A stretch of DNA of 35,877 nt from Olsenella sp. kh2p3 (GTDB lineage: Bacteria > Actinomycetota > Coriobacteriia > Coriobacteriales > Atopobiaceae). The first letter of the stretch is position 1. Every line of letters begins with the position of its first letter. The stretch covers positions 1 to 35,877 of the forward strand of contig FPKD01000013.1 in NCBI GenBank assembly GCA_900119625.1. The letters are read 5' to 3'. Shown piece after piece: positions 15,374 through 23,675 of the stretch. A program made the translations under genes and the position numbers. Below the pieces are notes generated by a model, which was given only the letters and a program-made list of their open reading frames with translations, was not told where the DNA came from and searched no databases.

Positions 15374-16138
15374 ATGGCTGACGACCAGAACATGCACCTC
15401 GTGATCATTCGTCACGGCGAGTCCGAGTGGAACAAGCTCAACCTCTTCACCGGTTGGACCGATGTCGACCTTACCGACACCGGCCGCGCGGAGGCGGCTG
15501 CCGGCGGCAAGGCACTGAAGGAGCAGGGCTTCGACTTTGACGTCTGCTACACCTCGCTGCTCAAGCGCGCCATCCACACGCTGAACATCGTCCTTGACGA
15601 GATGGACCGCGCGTGGCTGCCCGTCCACAAGACCTGGCGCCTCAACGAGCGTCACTATGGCGCACTCCAGGGCCTCAACAAGGCCAAGGCCGCCGAGGAG
15701 CACGGTGAGGAGCAGGTCCTCATCTGGCGCCGCTCCTTCGACGTCCAGCCGCCCGCGCTCACGCCCGGCGACGAGCGCGACCCGCACGTCCAGGCCATGT
15801 TCCGCGACGTGCCGCAGGAGGACCTCCCCTACACCGAGTGCCTGAAGGACACCATCGCCCGCGCGTGGCCGTACTTCGAGCAGGAGATCAAGCCGCAGCT
15901 CGAGAGCGGCAAGCGCGTTCTTATCGCCGCCCATGGCAACTCGCTGCGCGCCCTCGTGATGCAGCTTGAGCACCTCACCCCCGAAGAGATCCTCAAGGTC
16001 AACATCCCCACGGGCGTTCCTTGCTCTTACACCTTTGACAAGGACTGGAACATCCTCGACAAGCACTACATCGGCGACCCCGCCACCATCGAGGCCAAGA
16101 TCAACGCCGTTGCCAACCAGGGCAAGGCCAAGAAGTAA
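15374..16138 (+). CDS. gpmA: 2,3-bisphosphoglycerate-dependent phosphoglycerate mutase
   Basis: Cytoplasmic glycolytic enzyme interconverting 3- and 2-phosphoglycerate through a phosphohistidine. 254 residues, full length for the dPGM family. The active-site motif RHGESEWN lies at residues 13-20 (His14), followed by GWTDVDLTDTGR, CYTSLLKRAIHT, NERHYGALQGLNK and, near the C-terminus, the second catalytic histidine in AAHGNSLRALV. The ATG at 15374 follows AAGGGAAG; the frame is open 14 codons further upstream without support. Monocistronic, ending in a strong terminator at 16164-16198. Confidence 0.96.
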   Translation: MADDQNMHLVIIRHGESEWNKLNLFTGWTDVDLTDTGRAEAAAGGKALKEQGFDFDVCYTSLLKRAIHTLNIVLDEMDRAWLPVHKTWRLNERHYGALQGLNKAKAAEEHGEEQVLIWRRSFDVQPPALTPGDERDPHVQAMFRDVPQEDLPYTECLKDTIARAWPYFEQEIKPQLESGKRVLIAAHGNSLRALVMQLEHLTPEEILKVNIPTGVPCSYTFDKDWNILDKHYIGDPATIEAKINAVANQGKAKK

Positions 16139-16163
16139 GTTGGACTGCTAGTGCGGCCCAGTG

Positions 16164-16198
16164 TCCCCCGGCAGCTCGCGTTGCCGGGGGATTTTTTT
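16164..16198 (+). terminator. Rho-independent terminator of gpmA
   Basis: TCCCCCGGCA (16164-16173) pairs with TGCCGGGGGA (16182-16191) around an 8-nt loop, followed by seven T. It starts 26 nt after the gpmA stop. Confidence 0.93.
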
Positions 16199-16200
16199 GC

Positions 16201-16279
16201 CGCGGGATTCATCTGCCGGGGAGAATAATCCCGCAATTCCGCCGTGCGGGATTTTTCTCCCCGGCATTTCAATCCCGCG
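16201..16279. repeat. Long inverted repeat with 35-nt arms
   Basis: The arms 16201-16235 (starts CGCGGGATTCATCTGCCGGG) and 16245-16279 (starts TGCGGGATTTTTCTCCCCGG) are complementary at 31 of 35 positions, with a 9-nt loop. It directly follows the gpmA terminator. Too long for a simple terminator; in DNA it could extrude as a cruciform. Confidence 0.85.
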
Positions 16280-16350
16280 TGCGCCAACGAGAACTAAATC
16301 GCCGTTTTCAGGCTGCGAAACGATGCTATCTGTCGAAAACGCTCTCGTCA

Positions 16351-16432
16351 GCTACGCCAAGGGCCCTGCTCCCCACAAGACGCTCCGCAAAGCGTGCATC
16401 TCGTGGGGAACAGGGCCCTCGCCTACCGTAGC
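16351..16432. terminator. Large hairpin at the 3' end of ilvE
   Basis: AGGGCCCTGCTCCCCAC (16360-16376) pairs with GTGGGGAACAGGGCCCT (16403-16419) with one mismatch. An inner ACGCT/AGCGT stem and an outer GCTACG/CGTAGC pair extend it. It lies just past the ilvE stop, has no T-tract, and probably ends or protects transcripts of the converging gpmA and ilvE genes. Confidence 0.55.
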
Positions 16433-16438
16433 TCGTAA

Positions 16439-17476
16439 CTAGCAGATCTTGTGGACCCACCCAAACTGGTCCTCGATCTCGCCGGACTGGATGCCGGTGA
16501 GCGTCTCGCGCAGCTTCTTCATGACGGGGCCAACGTTCTCCATGCCGCTCTTGAAAACGTAGTGGACGTCGTCGTTGTCGACCTCGCCCACGGGCGAGAT
16601 GACGGCGGCGGTGCCGCACATACCGGCCTCGACGAACTCGTTGTCCAGGATCTCCTGGAACTTGACGGGGCGCTGCTCGACCTTCATGCCCAGCATCTTC
16701 TCGGCCACGTCGACCAGCGAGCGGCGCGTCACGGAAGGCAGGATGGAGTCGGTAAAGGACTGCGGCACAACGAGGGTGCCATCCTCCTTGACGAAGAGGA
16801 TGTTGGCACCGCCGGACTCCTCGACGTAGGTACGGGTCTTGGGATCGAGGAACATGTTGTCCGCGTAGCCCTTGCTGTGCGCCTCGACGCTGGGATAGAG
16901 GCTCATGGCGTAGTTGAGGCCGGCCTTGATGTTGCCGGTGCCATGGGGTGCCGCGCGGTCGAACTTGGAGACCTGCAGCTTGACGGGCTTGACGCCGCCC
17001 TTGTAGTACGGACCAACGGGCGTCACGAGGATGCGGAACTGGTACTCGTCGGCAGGCTTCACGCCAATGACGTCACCGGTCGCGAACATGAGTGGGCGGA
17101 TGTAGAGAGTAGCGCCAGAGCCGAAGGGCGGGACGTAGGCAGCGTTCGCCTTGACGACCTCCTCGACGGCCTTCACGAAGCGATCCTTGGGGAACGGCGG
17201 CATGCAGATGCGCTTCGCGGAGTTGTACATGCGCTCAGCGTTCTGATCCGGGCGGAAGCAAACGATATCGCCATTCCTGGTGGTGTAGGCCTTGAGGCCC
17301 TCGAAGACCTCCTGGCAGTAGTGGAGAAGCCCTGCGCACTCGGAGAGCGTGACGGTGTGGTCGGGCGTGAGCGTGCCCTCGTCCCAGGCGCCGTCCTTGT
17401 AGTTCGAGACGTAGCTGTAGTCGGTATGCATGTAGGCAAAACCGAGGCTACCCCAGTCGATGTCCTTCTTCTCCAT
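16439..17476 (-). CDS. ilvE: Branched-chain amino acid aminotransferase
   Basis: PLP enzyme (fold type IV) exchanging amino groups between Leu/Ile/Val and 2-oxoglutarate; 345 residues, eukaryote-like BCAT subgroup by length and motifs. The PLP lysine is Lys184 in GTGNIKAGLNYA. Other landmarks: CQEVFEGLKAY (54-64), FRPDQNAERM (74-83), LYIRPLMFAT (124-133), EESGGANILFV, and SVTRRSL near the cofactor phosphate site. The ATG at 17476 has AGGGG 8 nt upstream; the longer upstream frame has no family sequence. Stands alone, convergent with gpmA. No T-box or leader peptide was seen upstream. Confidence 0.95.
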   Translation of the reverse strand: MEKKDIDWGSLGFAYMHTDYSYVSNYKDGAWDEGTLTPDHTVTLSECAGLLHYCQEVFEGLKAYTTRNGDIVCFRPDQNAERMYNSAKRICMPPFPKDRFVKAVEEVVKANAAYVPPFGSGATLYIRPLMFATGDVIGVKPADEYQFRILVTPVGPYYKGGVKPVKLQVSKFDRAAPHGTGNIKAGLNYAMSLYPSVEAHSKGYADNMFLDPKTRTYVEESGGANILFVKEDGTLVVPQSFTDSILPSVTRRSLVDVAEKMLGMKVEQRPVKFQEILDNEFVEAGMCGTAAVISPVGEVDNDDVHYVFKSGMENVGPVMKKLRETLTGIQSGEIEDQFGWVHKIC

Positions 17477-17643
17477 TGGTATTCCCCTCTCATCCGTATC
17501 GCGCGCAAGTGCGAGCGTGCGTTCAACCAGATTAGGACGCTGAAACCAGCTGGTCGCAATCATTGCGGAGCTTGTAACAAAGCCAACAAAGGACCGACAC
17601 GGTAGGGCGAGAAGAACGTGGACAAGGTAGAGAGCGCACACCA

Positions 17644-17768
17644 ATGCCGCAGGATTTCGCCGTTTAGGACGACTTAACCGTTCGGATTCCGCGGCACCTC
17701 CTACGATGCCGCAGGATTTCGCCGTTTAGGGTGCCCTAAACGTTCGGAAAAATCCTAAATGGCGAGAA
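17644..17768. repeat. Two tandem 62-nt palindromic units downstream of niaR
   Basis: ATGCCGCAGGATTTCGCCGT begins at 17644 and again at 17706. In the second unit CGTTTAGGG-TG-CCCTAAACG (17723-17742) is a perfect palindrome inside a larger AGGATTT...AAATCCT pairing; in the first it is degenerate. Together with the ilvE upstream sequence these units occupy the 351-nt gap 17477-17827. The second unit may serve as the end of the nad operon transcript. Confidence 0.7.
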
Positions 17769-17827
17769 TACGCGGCATGGCCGAGGACCGTGCTGAGACG
17801 CGCGCGCGGCCGCCCGCACGCCCGGCG

Positions 17828-18358
17828 TCACTCCACGGTCTCGTACGGCAGGCGGTCCACGAGATACCCGCGCGCCGCGAGCGCCGCGCCTATCTCGTCC
17901 AGCGCCTCCTCGGTGGGGGCGCTCACGTGGTGGAAGTGGTACCCGGAGGTCACGCGCGAGAGGGGCGTCGACCTACTCGACGCAATGTCGGCCAGGTAGC
18001 GCGCCACGTCGCGCCGGCTTGAGACGTTGAGCGGCACGGAAATGACCCCGTACGTGCGGTGGTTCACCACCACGTCCTCCACGGTGCCACCCAGGTCAAC
18101 GATGAGGTTGAGCTCGTCTTCTATCTGCTCCTCGGTGTGGTACACCTTGAAGATGCGCCGCGGCGAGCTGTGCCTGCGCAGAACGTAGCCGCGGTGCGTG
18201 GACTCCAGCTCGACGCCGCTGCGCCTGAGAAGCGCCACGTCCTGCACAATGACCTGCCGGCTCACGCCAAGCTCGCGCGCCAGCTGGCCACCAGAAATGG
18301 GCTCCCCGGCATCGCCGAGGAGCGCTACGATTTTTGCCCTGCGATCTTCTCCGCTCAT
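17828..18358 (-). CDS. niaR: NiaR-type NAD biosynthesis repressor (HTH + 3H domain)
   Basis: 176 residues: N-terminal winged helix (about 1-60, QLARELGVSRQVIVQDVALL) and a C-terminal 3H domain with conserved histidines (FKVYHTEEQIEDEL, VNHRTYGVI, GYHFHHVSAPT). In the NiaR/YrxA family this domain senses niacin and binds metal, and the protein represses nad and niacin-uptake genes. It is the last gene of nadA-nadB-nadC-niaR, 10 nt after nadC, so it probably regulates its own operon. The only ATG that keeps the whole HTH is at 18358; GAGGAG is nearly adjacent to it, closer than usual, and coupling to nadC translation may help. Confidence 0.9.
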   Translation of the reverse strand: MSGEDRRAKIVALLGDAGEPISGGQLARELGVSRQVIVQDVALLRRSGVELESTHRGYVLRRHSSPRRIFKVYHTEEQIEDELNLIVDLGGTVEDVVVNHRTYGVISVPLNVSSRRDVARYLADIASSRSTPLSRVTSGYHFHHVSAPTEEALDEIGAALAARGYLVDRLPYETVE

Positions 18359-18368
18359 GCTCCTCAGC

Positions 18369-19232
18369 CTAGCATGGATTCGAAGTCACGGTGAGGTGCT
18401 TGAGCGAGAGGTCGAGGATGGGCGCGGAGTGGGTGATTGCGCCTGAAGAGACGTAGTCCACGCCCAGGTCGGCGAGACGGGCGGCGCGCTCCATCGTGAC
18501 GTTGCCCGAGACCTCCACCTCTGCCGCGCCGTCGATCACGCGGATGGCCTCGCGCATGGCGTCCAGGTCCATGTTGTCGAGCATGATGATGTCGGCGCCG
18601 GCGTCGACGGCCTCTTTGACCTGCTCGATCGTCTCGACCTCAACCTCGATCTTGCGCACGAAAGGCGCGTAGACGCGCGCGGCGGCAACGGCCTTGGCAA
18701 CACCGCCGGCGGCGTCGATGTGGTTGTCCTTGAGCAGCACGCCGTCAGAGAGGTTGTAGCGGTGGTTGCCCGCGCCACCCACGCGGACGGCCTCCTTCTC
18801 GAAGACCCGCATGTTGGGGCAGGTCTTGCGCGTGTCCACCAGGCGCGTGCGCGTGCCGGCAAAGAGGGCGGACATGCGGCGCGCCGCCGTGGCAATGCCG
18901 CTCATGCGCTGCAGGTAGTTGAGCGCGACCCGCTCGCCCGAGAGAAGCGCCCGCACGTGGGCGCGTACGCAGCCAAGGTCCTGGCCGGCGGTGACGTCGG
19001 CCCCCTCCTCGACCGAGAACTCGCAGGTGGCCGTGGGGTCAAGCAGCTCGAAGGTGTGTGCGAACACGTCCAGCCCGCAGATGACGCCGTCCTCCTTGGC
19101 AATGAGGCGTACCTCGCCCGTGGCCTTCTCGCCAATCACCGACGCCGTGGTTACGTCCTCGCTGGTGATGTCCTCGCGCAGCGCCGAGAGGATCAGCGGC
19201 TCTGCCTGCAGCTTAAGTGTCACCGAGTTCAT
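18369..19232 (-). CDS. nadC: Nicotinate-nucleotide pyrophosphorylase (quinolinate phosphoribosyltransferase)
   Basis: Converts quinolinate and PRPP to nicotinate mononucleotide, CO2 and PPi, the third step of de novo NAD synthesis. 287 residues, normal length. Recognised by REDITSEDVTT near the start, ERVALNYLQRMSGIAT, the PRPP/quinolinate-site motifs DTRKTCPNMR and GAGNHRYNLSDGVLLKDNH, VEVETIEQ, ADIIMLDNMD, and the C-terminal VEVSGNVT plus DYVSSGAITHS. The ATG at 19232 overlaps the nadB stop as ATGA, so translation is coupled; AAAGG lies about 9 nt upstream. Confidence 0.96.
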   Translation of the reverse strand: MNSVTLKLQAEPLILSALREDITSEDVTTASVIGEKATGEVRLIAKEDGVICGLDVFAHTFELLDPTATCEFSVEEGADVTAGQDLGCVRAHVRALLSGERVALNYLQRMSGIATAARRMSALFAGTRTRLVDTRKTCPNMRVFEKEAVRVGGAGNHRYNLSDGVLLKDNHIDAAGGVAKAVAAARVYAPFVRKIEVEVETIEQVKEAVDAGADIIMLDNMDLDAMREAIRVIDGAAEVEVSGNVTMERAARLADLGVDYVSSGAITHSAPILDLSLKHLTVTSNPC

Positions 19233-20470
19233 GCGGCATGCCTTTCTCGTACGATGTCGCGCGCAGCAAGCCGAGAGAAGACGAGGCTCTCGAGAAGCGA
19301 GTTGCTCGCCAGGCGGTTGGCGCCGTGCACGCCGTTGCAGCTTGTCTCGCCCGCCGCGTAGAGATGCGGCAGGGTGGTCTGGGAGTTTGCGCCCACGTGG
19401 ATGCCACCCATGAGGTAGTGCTGCGCGGGCACCACGGGGATGGGCTCGCGGCGGATGTCGTAGCCCTCCTCCAGGCAGCGCTGCCAGATGTGGGCAAAGT
19501 GCCCGCAGATGACGTCCTCGGGCACGCGCTCGAACGAGAGGCGCACGTAGTGCGAGCCCTCGCGCTCCATCTGGTCGTAGATGGCCTTCGAGACCACGTC
19601 GCGCGGCTGGAGCTCGTCGCAGAAGCGCTCGCCTGCGGCGTTGAGCAGGATGGCGCCCTCGCCGCGGCAGCTCTCGGAGATGAGGAAGGCGCGCCCGGGC
19701 TTCTCGGTATAGAGAGACGTGGGGTGAATCTGCACGTAGTCCATGTGGTCGAGCGCCACGCCGTGCGCCGCGGCCACGCGGCAGCCGTCGCCCGTGAGGC
19801 ACGGGAAGTTGGTCGAGCGCTCGTAGAGCCCACCGATGCCGCCCGTGGCGAGAATAACGTCGCGTGCACGCAGCTCAAGGCGCCGGCCGTGCGCGTCGTG
19901 CGCCACGATGCCAACGCAGGAGCCGCCCTCGACGAGAAGGTCGTCCATGCACACGTGCTCGTGGATCTCCACGTTGGCAAGGCGGCGCACCTGCGCGAGC
20001 AGCTTGGTGGTGATTTCCTTGCCCGTGACGTCAGCGTGGTGGAGGATGCGCGGACGCGAGTGGGCGCCCTCGCGGGTGTAGTCGAAGCCGCCCTCAGGCG
20101 TGCGGTCAAAGTCGACACCCAGGCGCACCAGGTCGCGGATCACGTCGCGGCTCGACCAGATCATGGTGTCCACGCTCTGCGCGCGGCACTCGCCGTGGCC
20201 AGCGCGCATGGTGTCGTCGAACCAAGAGTCGTAGTCGTCGGGGTCGCGCATCACGCAGATGCCGCCCTGCGCGAGCATGGAGTCGCAGCTCTCCAGGTCC
20301 TCCTTGCAGATCATGGTCACGCGCAGGCCGCGCGGCAGGTTGAGCGCCGAGTAGAGCCCGGCCACGCCGCAGCCCACGATAACAACGTCGCTTGTGAGCG
20401 CTCGCGGCTGCGCTGCCGCGGCCTTCTCGCCTGACTGGGCAGGCCTTTCCACTGTGGCGGTTGGCGCCAT
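19229..20470 (-). CDS. nadB: L-aspartate oxidase, short form
   Basis: FAD enzyme oxidising L-aspartate to iminoaspartate, which NadA condenses to quinolinate. 413 residues. The dinucleotide-binding motif VVIVGCGVAGLYSA lies near residue 30, followed by SMLAQGGICV, the active-site segments HHADVTGKEI and VQIHPTSLY, SESCRGEGA, VPAQHYLMGGI and the FAD-binding end LYAAGETSCNGVHGANRLAS. Full NadB proteins are about 530-540 residues; this one stops soon after SNSLLESLVF and lacks the C-terminal helical domain. The frame ends cleanly in an ATGA overlap with nadC, so shortness looks native. The ATG at 20470 has GGAGG 8 nt upstream and sits 5 nt after the nadA stop. Confidence 0.95.
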   Translation of the reverse strand: MAPTATVERPAQSGEKAAAAQPRALTSDVVIVGCGVAGLYSALNLPRGLRVTMICKEDLESCDSMLAQGGICVMRDPDDYDSWFDDTMRAGHGECRAQSVDTMIWSSRDVIRDLVRLGVDFDRTPEGGFDYTREGAHSRPRILHHADVTGKEITTKLLAQVRRLANVEIHEHVCMDDLLVEGGSCVGIVAHDAHGRRLELRARDVILATGGIGGLYERSTNFPCLTGDGCRVAAAHGVALDHMDYVQIHPTSLYTEKPGRAFLISESCRGEGAILLNAAGERFCDELQPRDVVSKAIYDQMEREGSHYVRLSFERVPEDVICGHFAHIWQRCLEEGYDIRREPIPVVPAQHYLMGGIHVGANSQTTLPHLYAAGETSCNGVHGANRLASNSLLESLVFSRLAARDIVRERHAA

Positions 20471-20475
20471 GCCAC

Positions 20476-21414
20476 TCACCTCCCCGCCAGCTCGAGCATG
20501 CGCTCGAGCGGCTCGACTGCACGCTGCGACTCTTCCGGCAGCGCGACCTCCCCCGTCATATTCTCCAGGCAGGCCAGGAGCTTCTCGGGCGTGACCATGG
20601 CCATGTTGGGACACACGGGCGCAGGCTCGGGGAAGTAGATGCGCTTGCCTTGGCCCTCGGTGCGCTGCGCGATCTGGTCCGCGACGCCCACAACGGTAAG
20701 CACGATGAACTCGCGCTCCTCGCCCGTGGCGATGCGCTCGATAATCTGCTTGGTGGAGCCGATGAAGTCCGCCTCGTCGAGCACCTCGCTCGTGCACTCG
20801 GGATGCGCCAGGATCAGCGCGTCCGGATGCGACAGCTCCAGCGCCTCGACCTGCGCAAGCCCAATCTTGTTGTGCGTTGGGCAGTAGCCGCGGTTGAGAA
20901 TCACGTGCTTCTCGGGGACCTGCTCGGCAACGTATCGACCGAGGTTCATATCGGGGATGAAGAGGATGTTCTTCTCGAGCAGCTCGCGCACCACTTTGAT
21001 GGCGTTCGAGGAGGTCACGCAGACATCCGCCCAGCGCTTGACCTCGGCCGTTGTGTTCACGTAGGCCACGACGGCAAGATCGGCGACCTCGGCGCGCACG
21101 CGGTCCACGTCCTCCTGACGCACCATGTGTGCCATGGGACAGTCCGCGGTGGGCTCTGGCATGAGGACGCGGCGCGCGGGGTTGAGGAGCTTCACGCTCT
21201 CGGCCATGAACGAGACACCGCACAGCACGATGATCGGAGCATCGAGGGTCTTTGCAAGACGGGCCAGGTAGAACGAGTCGCCCACGTAGTCCGCGAGACG
21301 TTGGGTCTCGGCAGGGACATAGTAGTGCGCCAGAACCACGGCGCCCTTCTCGCGTTTGAGCCGCTCGACCTTCTCGGCAAGCGCTTCCCTGCGCCCAGTT
21401 TGGACTTCCTCCAC
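20476..21414 (-). CDS. nadA: Quinolinate synthase
   Basis: Iron-sulphur enzyme condensing iminoaspartate with dihydroxyacetone phosphate to quinolinate. 312 residues from the GTG at 21414, which has an excellent AAGGGGGAG ribosome site; the in-frame ATG at 21474 lacks one and lies inside the predicted promoter. The three [4Fe-4S] cysteines are Cys65 (LCGVSFMAES), Cys178 (RGYCPTH) and Cys268 (VCPNMAMVTPE). Other landmarks: LAHYYVPAETQ, DSFYLA, YVNTTAEVK and HPECTSEV. First gene of the nad operon, probably NiaR-regulated. Confidence 0.95.
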   Translation of the reverse strand: MEEVQTGRREALAEKVERLKREKGAVVLAHYYVPAETQRLADYVGDSFYLARLAKTLDAPIIVLCGVSFMAESVKLLNPARRVLMPEPTADCPMAHMVRQEDVDRVRAEVADLAVVAYVNTTAEVKRWADVCVTSSNAIKVVRELLEKNILFIPDMNLGRYVAEQVPEKHVILNRGYCPTHNKIGLAQVEALELSHPDALILAHPECTSEVLDEADFIGSTKQIIERIATGEEREFIVLTVVGVADQIAQRTEGQGKRIYFPEPAPVCPNMAMVTPEKLLACLENMTGEVALPEESQRAVEPLERMLELAGR

Positions 21415-21451
21415 GATGCTCCCCCTTGGTTGGTGCGGCCACTGGGGCGAC

Positions 21452-21481
21452 AGTATGACACTCTGTTTTGCCATCTGACAA
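21452..21481 (-). promoter_or_regulatory. Predicted promoter of the nadA-nadB-nadC-niaR operon
   Basis: Minus strand: -35 TTGTCA (21481-21476), 18-nt spacer, -10 CATACT (21457-21452, preceded by TGT). It puts the transcript start about 30 nt before the nadA GTG. Repeated TGTC elements in and around it could be part of a NiaR site, but no clear palindrome is visible. Confidence 0.55.
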
Positions 21482-21613
21482 GACAGTTCTTGAAAGCACA
21501 TAGCATGGCATCTAGGCCAATGGAGATATCCAGAGCAGCGATCAATTCGCAAGAAGGGGCAGACAAAGAACCGCCGAGCCCGATTTCGGCGCAGCCGATG
21601 GGACGACTTGCAT

Positions 21614-21847
21614 CGAACTTGCCTTCGTTACACAAAAATCCAGTTCGCTGCGCCGAACTGCCCTTCGTTACACGTAGTTATTGCAACCCTCAAAGTAGAC
21701 ACTGGTATATATAGGGCATCTTTCAATCATTAACACAATATGTAGTATGCCATGAGCCCCTGATACCTGGCACAGCCCTAAAACCACGTGTAACGAAGGG
21801 CAGTTCGGCGCAGCACGGGCGAAAACTGTGCAACGGAGGCAAGTTCG
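21614..21847. repeat. Nested inverted-repeat element with 28-bp perfect inner arms
   Basis: The inner arms 21648-21675 (starts CTGCGCCGAACTGCCCTTCG) and 21786-21813 are perfectly complementary over 28 nt, with a 110-nt, clearly AT-richer loop. The outer arms begin CGAACTTGCCTTCGTTACAC (21614) and end near 21847; they pair well at their outer 19 nt and vary in the middle, both 42 nt long. The inner and outer arms share the motif GAACT(T)GCC(C)TTCGTTACAC. No protein is encoded. It fills the gap between nadA and the DUF47 gene; the rest of 21482-21966 shows nothing else recognisable. Confidence 0.85.
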
Positions 21848-21966
21848 GCGCACTTAGGCAAGTCTATTTGGCACTCGAATTTGCGAACGGCCGCACAACA
21901 AGCGGCTGACGCCCACATTCGTGAAACGTCAGCCGCCAAAGCTCAGCCTAGGGAATGAAACGAAGC

Positions 21967-22587
21967 CTACGCGCCCTTGAGCACCACGGAGCGCACAACA
22001 CCAGCCGTGTTATCACACGCATCCAGCAGGTTTTCCATCTGGTCGAAGAGGCGCGTCCACGTGACGGTGTAGCGGCCGTTGGGCTCCTCCTGGAAGAGGC
22101 GACGCAGCGCGTTCTGATAGACAAGGTCGCCCTCGTCCTCGATGTGGCCCACGGCGATGGCCTTCTCCATGACCAGCGTGTCCTTCTTGTAGTCGGGCAG
22201 ATGGTCAATCATCACGTGGATGTCCTTGACGGCCGTCAGCGTGAGGTTGGCCATCTGCGGGCCCTCCTTGCGCATCTCGTTCACGTTGAAGAGGTCCAAC
22301 CCCGAGGCAATGGCGTTCATGTAGTCCACGATGTCGTCCATGGCAAGCGCGAGGTCGTTGATGTCCGAGCGCTCGATGGGCGTCACGAAGGACGAGTAGA
22401 GCTCCTCCATGATGTGCTTGACCTTCTCGTCGCACTTGTTCTCGTAGACCTTCATCTGCGGAATCTCGGACGTGGTCTCGGGGAAGTCCGTGATGACCTT
22501 CACGTACTCCACGGCCGCATCCTCGATGCGCGCGGCAAAGTCCTTGAGCAGGGTGTAGAAGATGTCCTCTTTCTTGGCACGGGGCAT
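21967..22587 (-). CDS. DUF47 PhoU-like phosphate transport accessory protein
   Basis: 206 residues, all-helical PhoU-like family (DUF47/COG1392), which partners PiT-type transporters and is thought to adjust their activity. The N-terminus MPRAKKEDIFYTLLKDFAAR, the acidic metal-binding helices (YENKCDEKVKHIMEEL, ERSDINDLALAMDDIVDYM) and length are typical. The ATG at 22587 follows GGAGAACCC. It is 9 nt downstream of pit, so both are one transcript. Confidence 0.9.
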   Translation of the reverse strand: MPRAKKEDIFYTLLKDFAARIEDAAVEYVKVITDFPETTSEIPQMKVYENKCDEKVKHIMEELYSSFVTPIERSDINDLALAMDDIVDYMNAIASGLDLFNVNEMRKEGPQMANLTLTAVKDIHVMIDHLPDYKKDTLVMEKAIAVGHIEDEGDLVYQNALRRLFQEEPNGRYTVTWTRLFDQMENLLDACDNTAGVVRSVVLKGA

Positions 22588-22596
22588 GGGTTCTCC

Positions 22597-23643
22597 TTAG
22601 AACACGACGAGGAAAAGCTTGGTGAGCAGGTATCCAATAAGGCCGCAGCCGGGGAACGTGAAGACCCAGGCGAGGACCATTTCCTTGGCAACGCCCCAGT
22701 TGACGGAGCGAACGTTCTTTGCCGCGCCGGCGCCCATCATGGCGGCGGTCGACGTGTGGGTAGTCGAGACGGGAAGGCCCGTGAGCGTGGCAATGAGCAG
22801 CGACGCCGTGGCGCTCACCGAGGCGGCAAAGCCCTGGTACTGCTCGAGCGAGACCATCTCCATGCCCACCTTCTTGATGATGCGCTTGCCGCCGATGGCG
22901 GTGCCAATGGCCATGGCCGCAGCGCAGATGACCTCGATCCACAGCGGGAACTGCGCGCCGTCGATGGACATTCCCTGCGAGAGGAGCACGGCCATCATGG
23001 CGGTGGACATGAACTTCTGGCCATCCTGCGCGCCGTGCATAGTGGCCATGCCTGCGGCACCCACGACCTGCCACTTCTTGAAGATGTTATTCATGCGGCG
23101 TCGGTCAGCCTGCCTAAAGATCACTGGGATGACCTTGGCGATTATCCAGCCAGCGCCATATCCCAGAACCGAAGAGAGCACCAGGCCGTAGATGACCTTG
23201 ACCCATTCGCCCATGTTCACGCCCTCAAGTCCGCCGTGCACGGCGAGCGCGGCTCCGGTGAGGCCGGCGATGAGGGCGTGGCTCTCGGAGGTGGGGATGC
23301 CAAAGACCCAGGCGATGGAAGCCCAGGTCACAATACCTACGGTCGCAGCCGCCAGGGCGATAAGGGCGGCGTGTGTATCTCCGCCAAAGTCGACCATGCC
23401 GCTCATGGTGTTGGCCACGGCCGTGGAAATGAGCGTCATGCCGATAAGACCCACAAAGTTGCAAATCACGCTCATGACGATGGCCTGGTTGACGCCAATG
23501 GCGCGCGTTCCCACCGGCTCGGCGATGGCGTTCGCGGCGTCCGTCGCGCCGTTTACGAAGATGGTCCCGATGACCAGGACCATGACCAAGGCAAGGAACG
23601 GATTGGTCTGGACGGCTGCGACAAACTGGGAGAAGCTGACCAT
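22597..23643 (-). CDS. pit: PiT-family low-affinity inorganic phosphate transporter
   Basis: Integral membrane cation/phosphate symporter; 348 residues. Two PiT repeats with signature motifs: GATDAANAIAEPVGTRA near the N-terminus and TMHGAQDGQKFMS in the second half, plus PTSESHALIAGLTGAAL and LPVSTTHTSTAAMMG. About ten hydrophobic helices, split by a short cytoplasmic segment (RQADRRRMNNIFKKW). The ATG at 23643 (AAAGG about 11 nt upstream) was preferred over a TTG ten codons upstream. First gene of the pit-DUF47 operon, with a promoter at 23676-23704. Confidence 0.94.
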   Translation of the reverse strand: MVSFSQFVAAVQTNPFLALVMVLVIGTIFVNGATDAANAIAEPVGTRAIGVNQAIVMSVICNFVGLIGMTLISTAVANTMSGMVDFGGDTHAALIALAAATVGIVTWASIAWVFGIPTSESHALIAGLTGAALAVHGGLEGVNMGEWVKVIYGLVLSSVLGYGAGWIIAKVIPVIFRQADRRRMNNIFKKWQVVGAAGMATMHGAQDGQKFMSTAMMAVLLSQGMSIDGAQFPLWIEVICAAAMAIGTAIGGKRIIKKVGMEMVSLEQYQGFAASVSATASLLIATLTGLPVSTTHTSTAAMMGAGAAKNVRSVNWGVAKEMVLAWVFTFPGCGLIGYLLTKLFLVVF

Positions 23644-23675
23644 GTAGGCGTTACCTTTCGATTGTTTGCGCAAGC

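Noticed and set aside
20471..21511. Long N-terminal extension of nadB
   Set aside because: It would overlap nadA almost entirely in another frame; NadB sequence begins after the ATG at 20470 with a good ribosome site.
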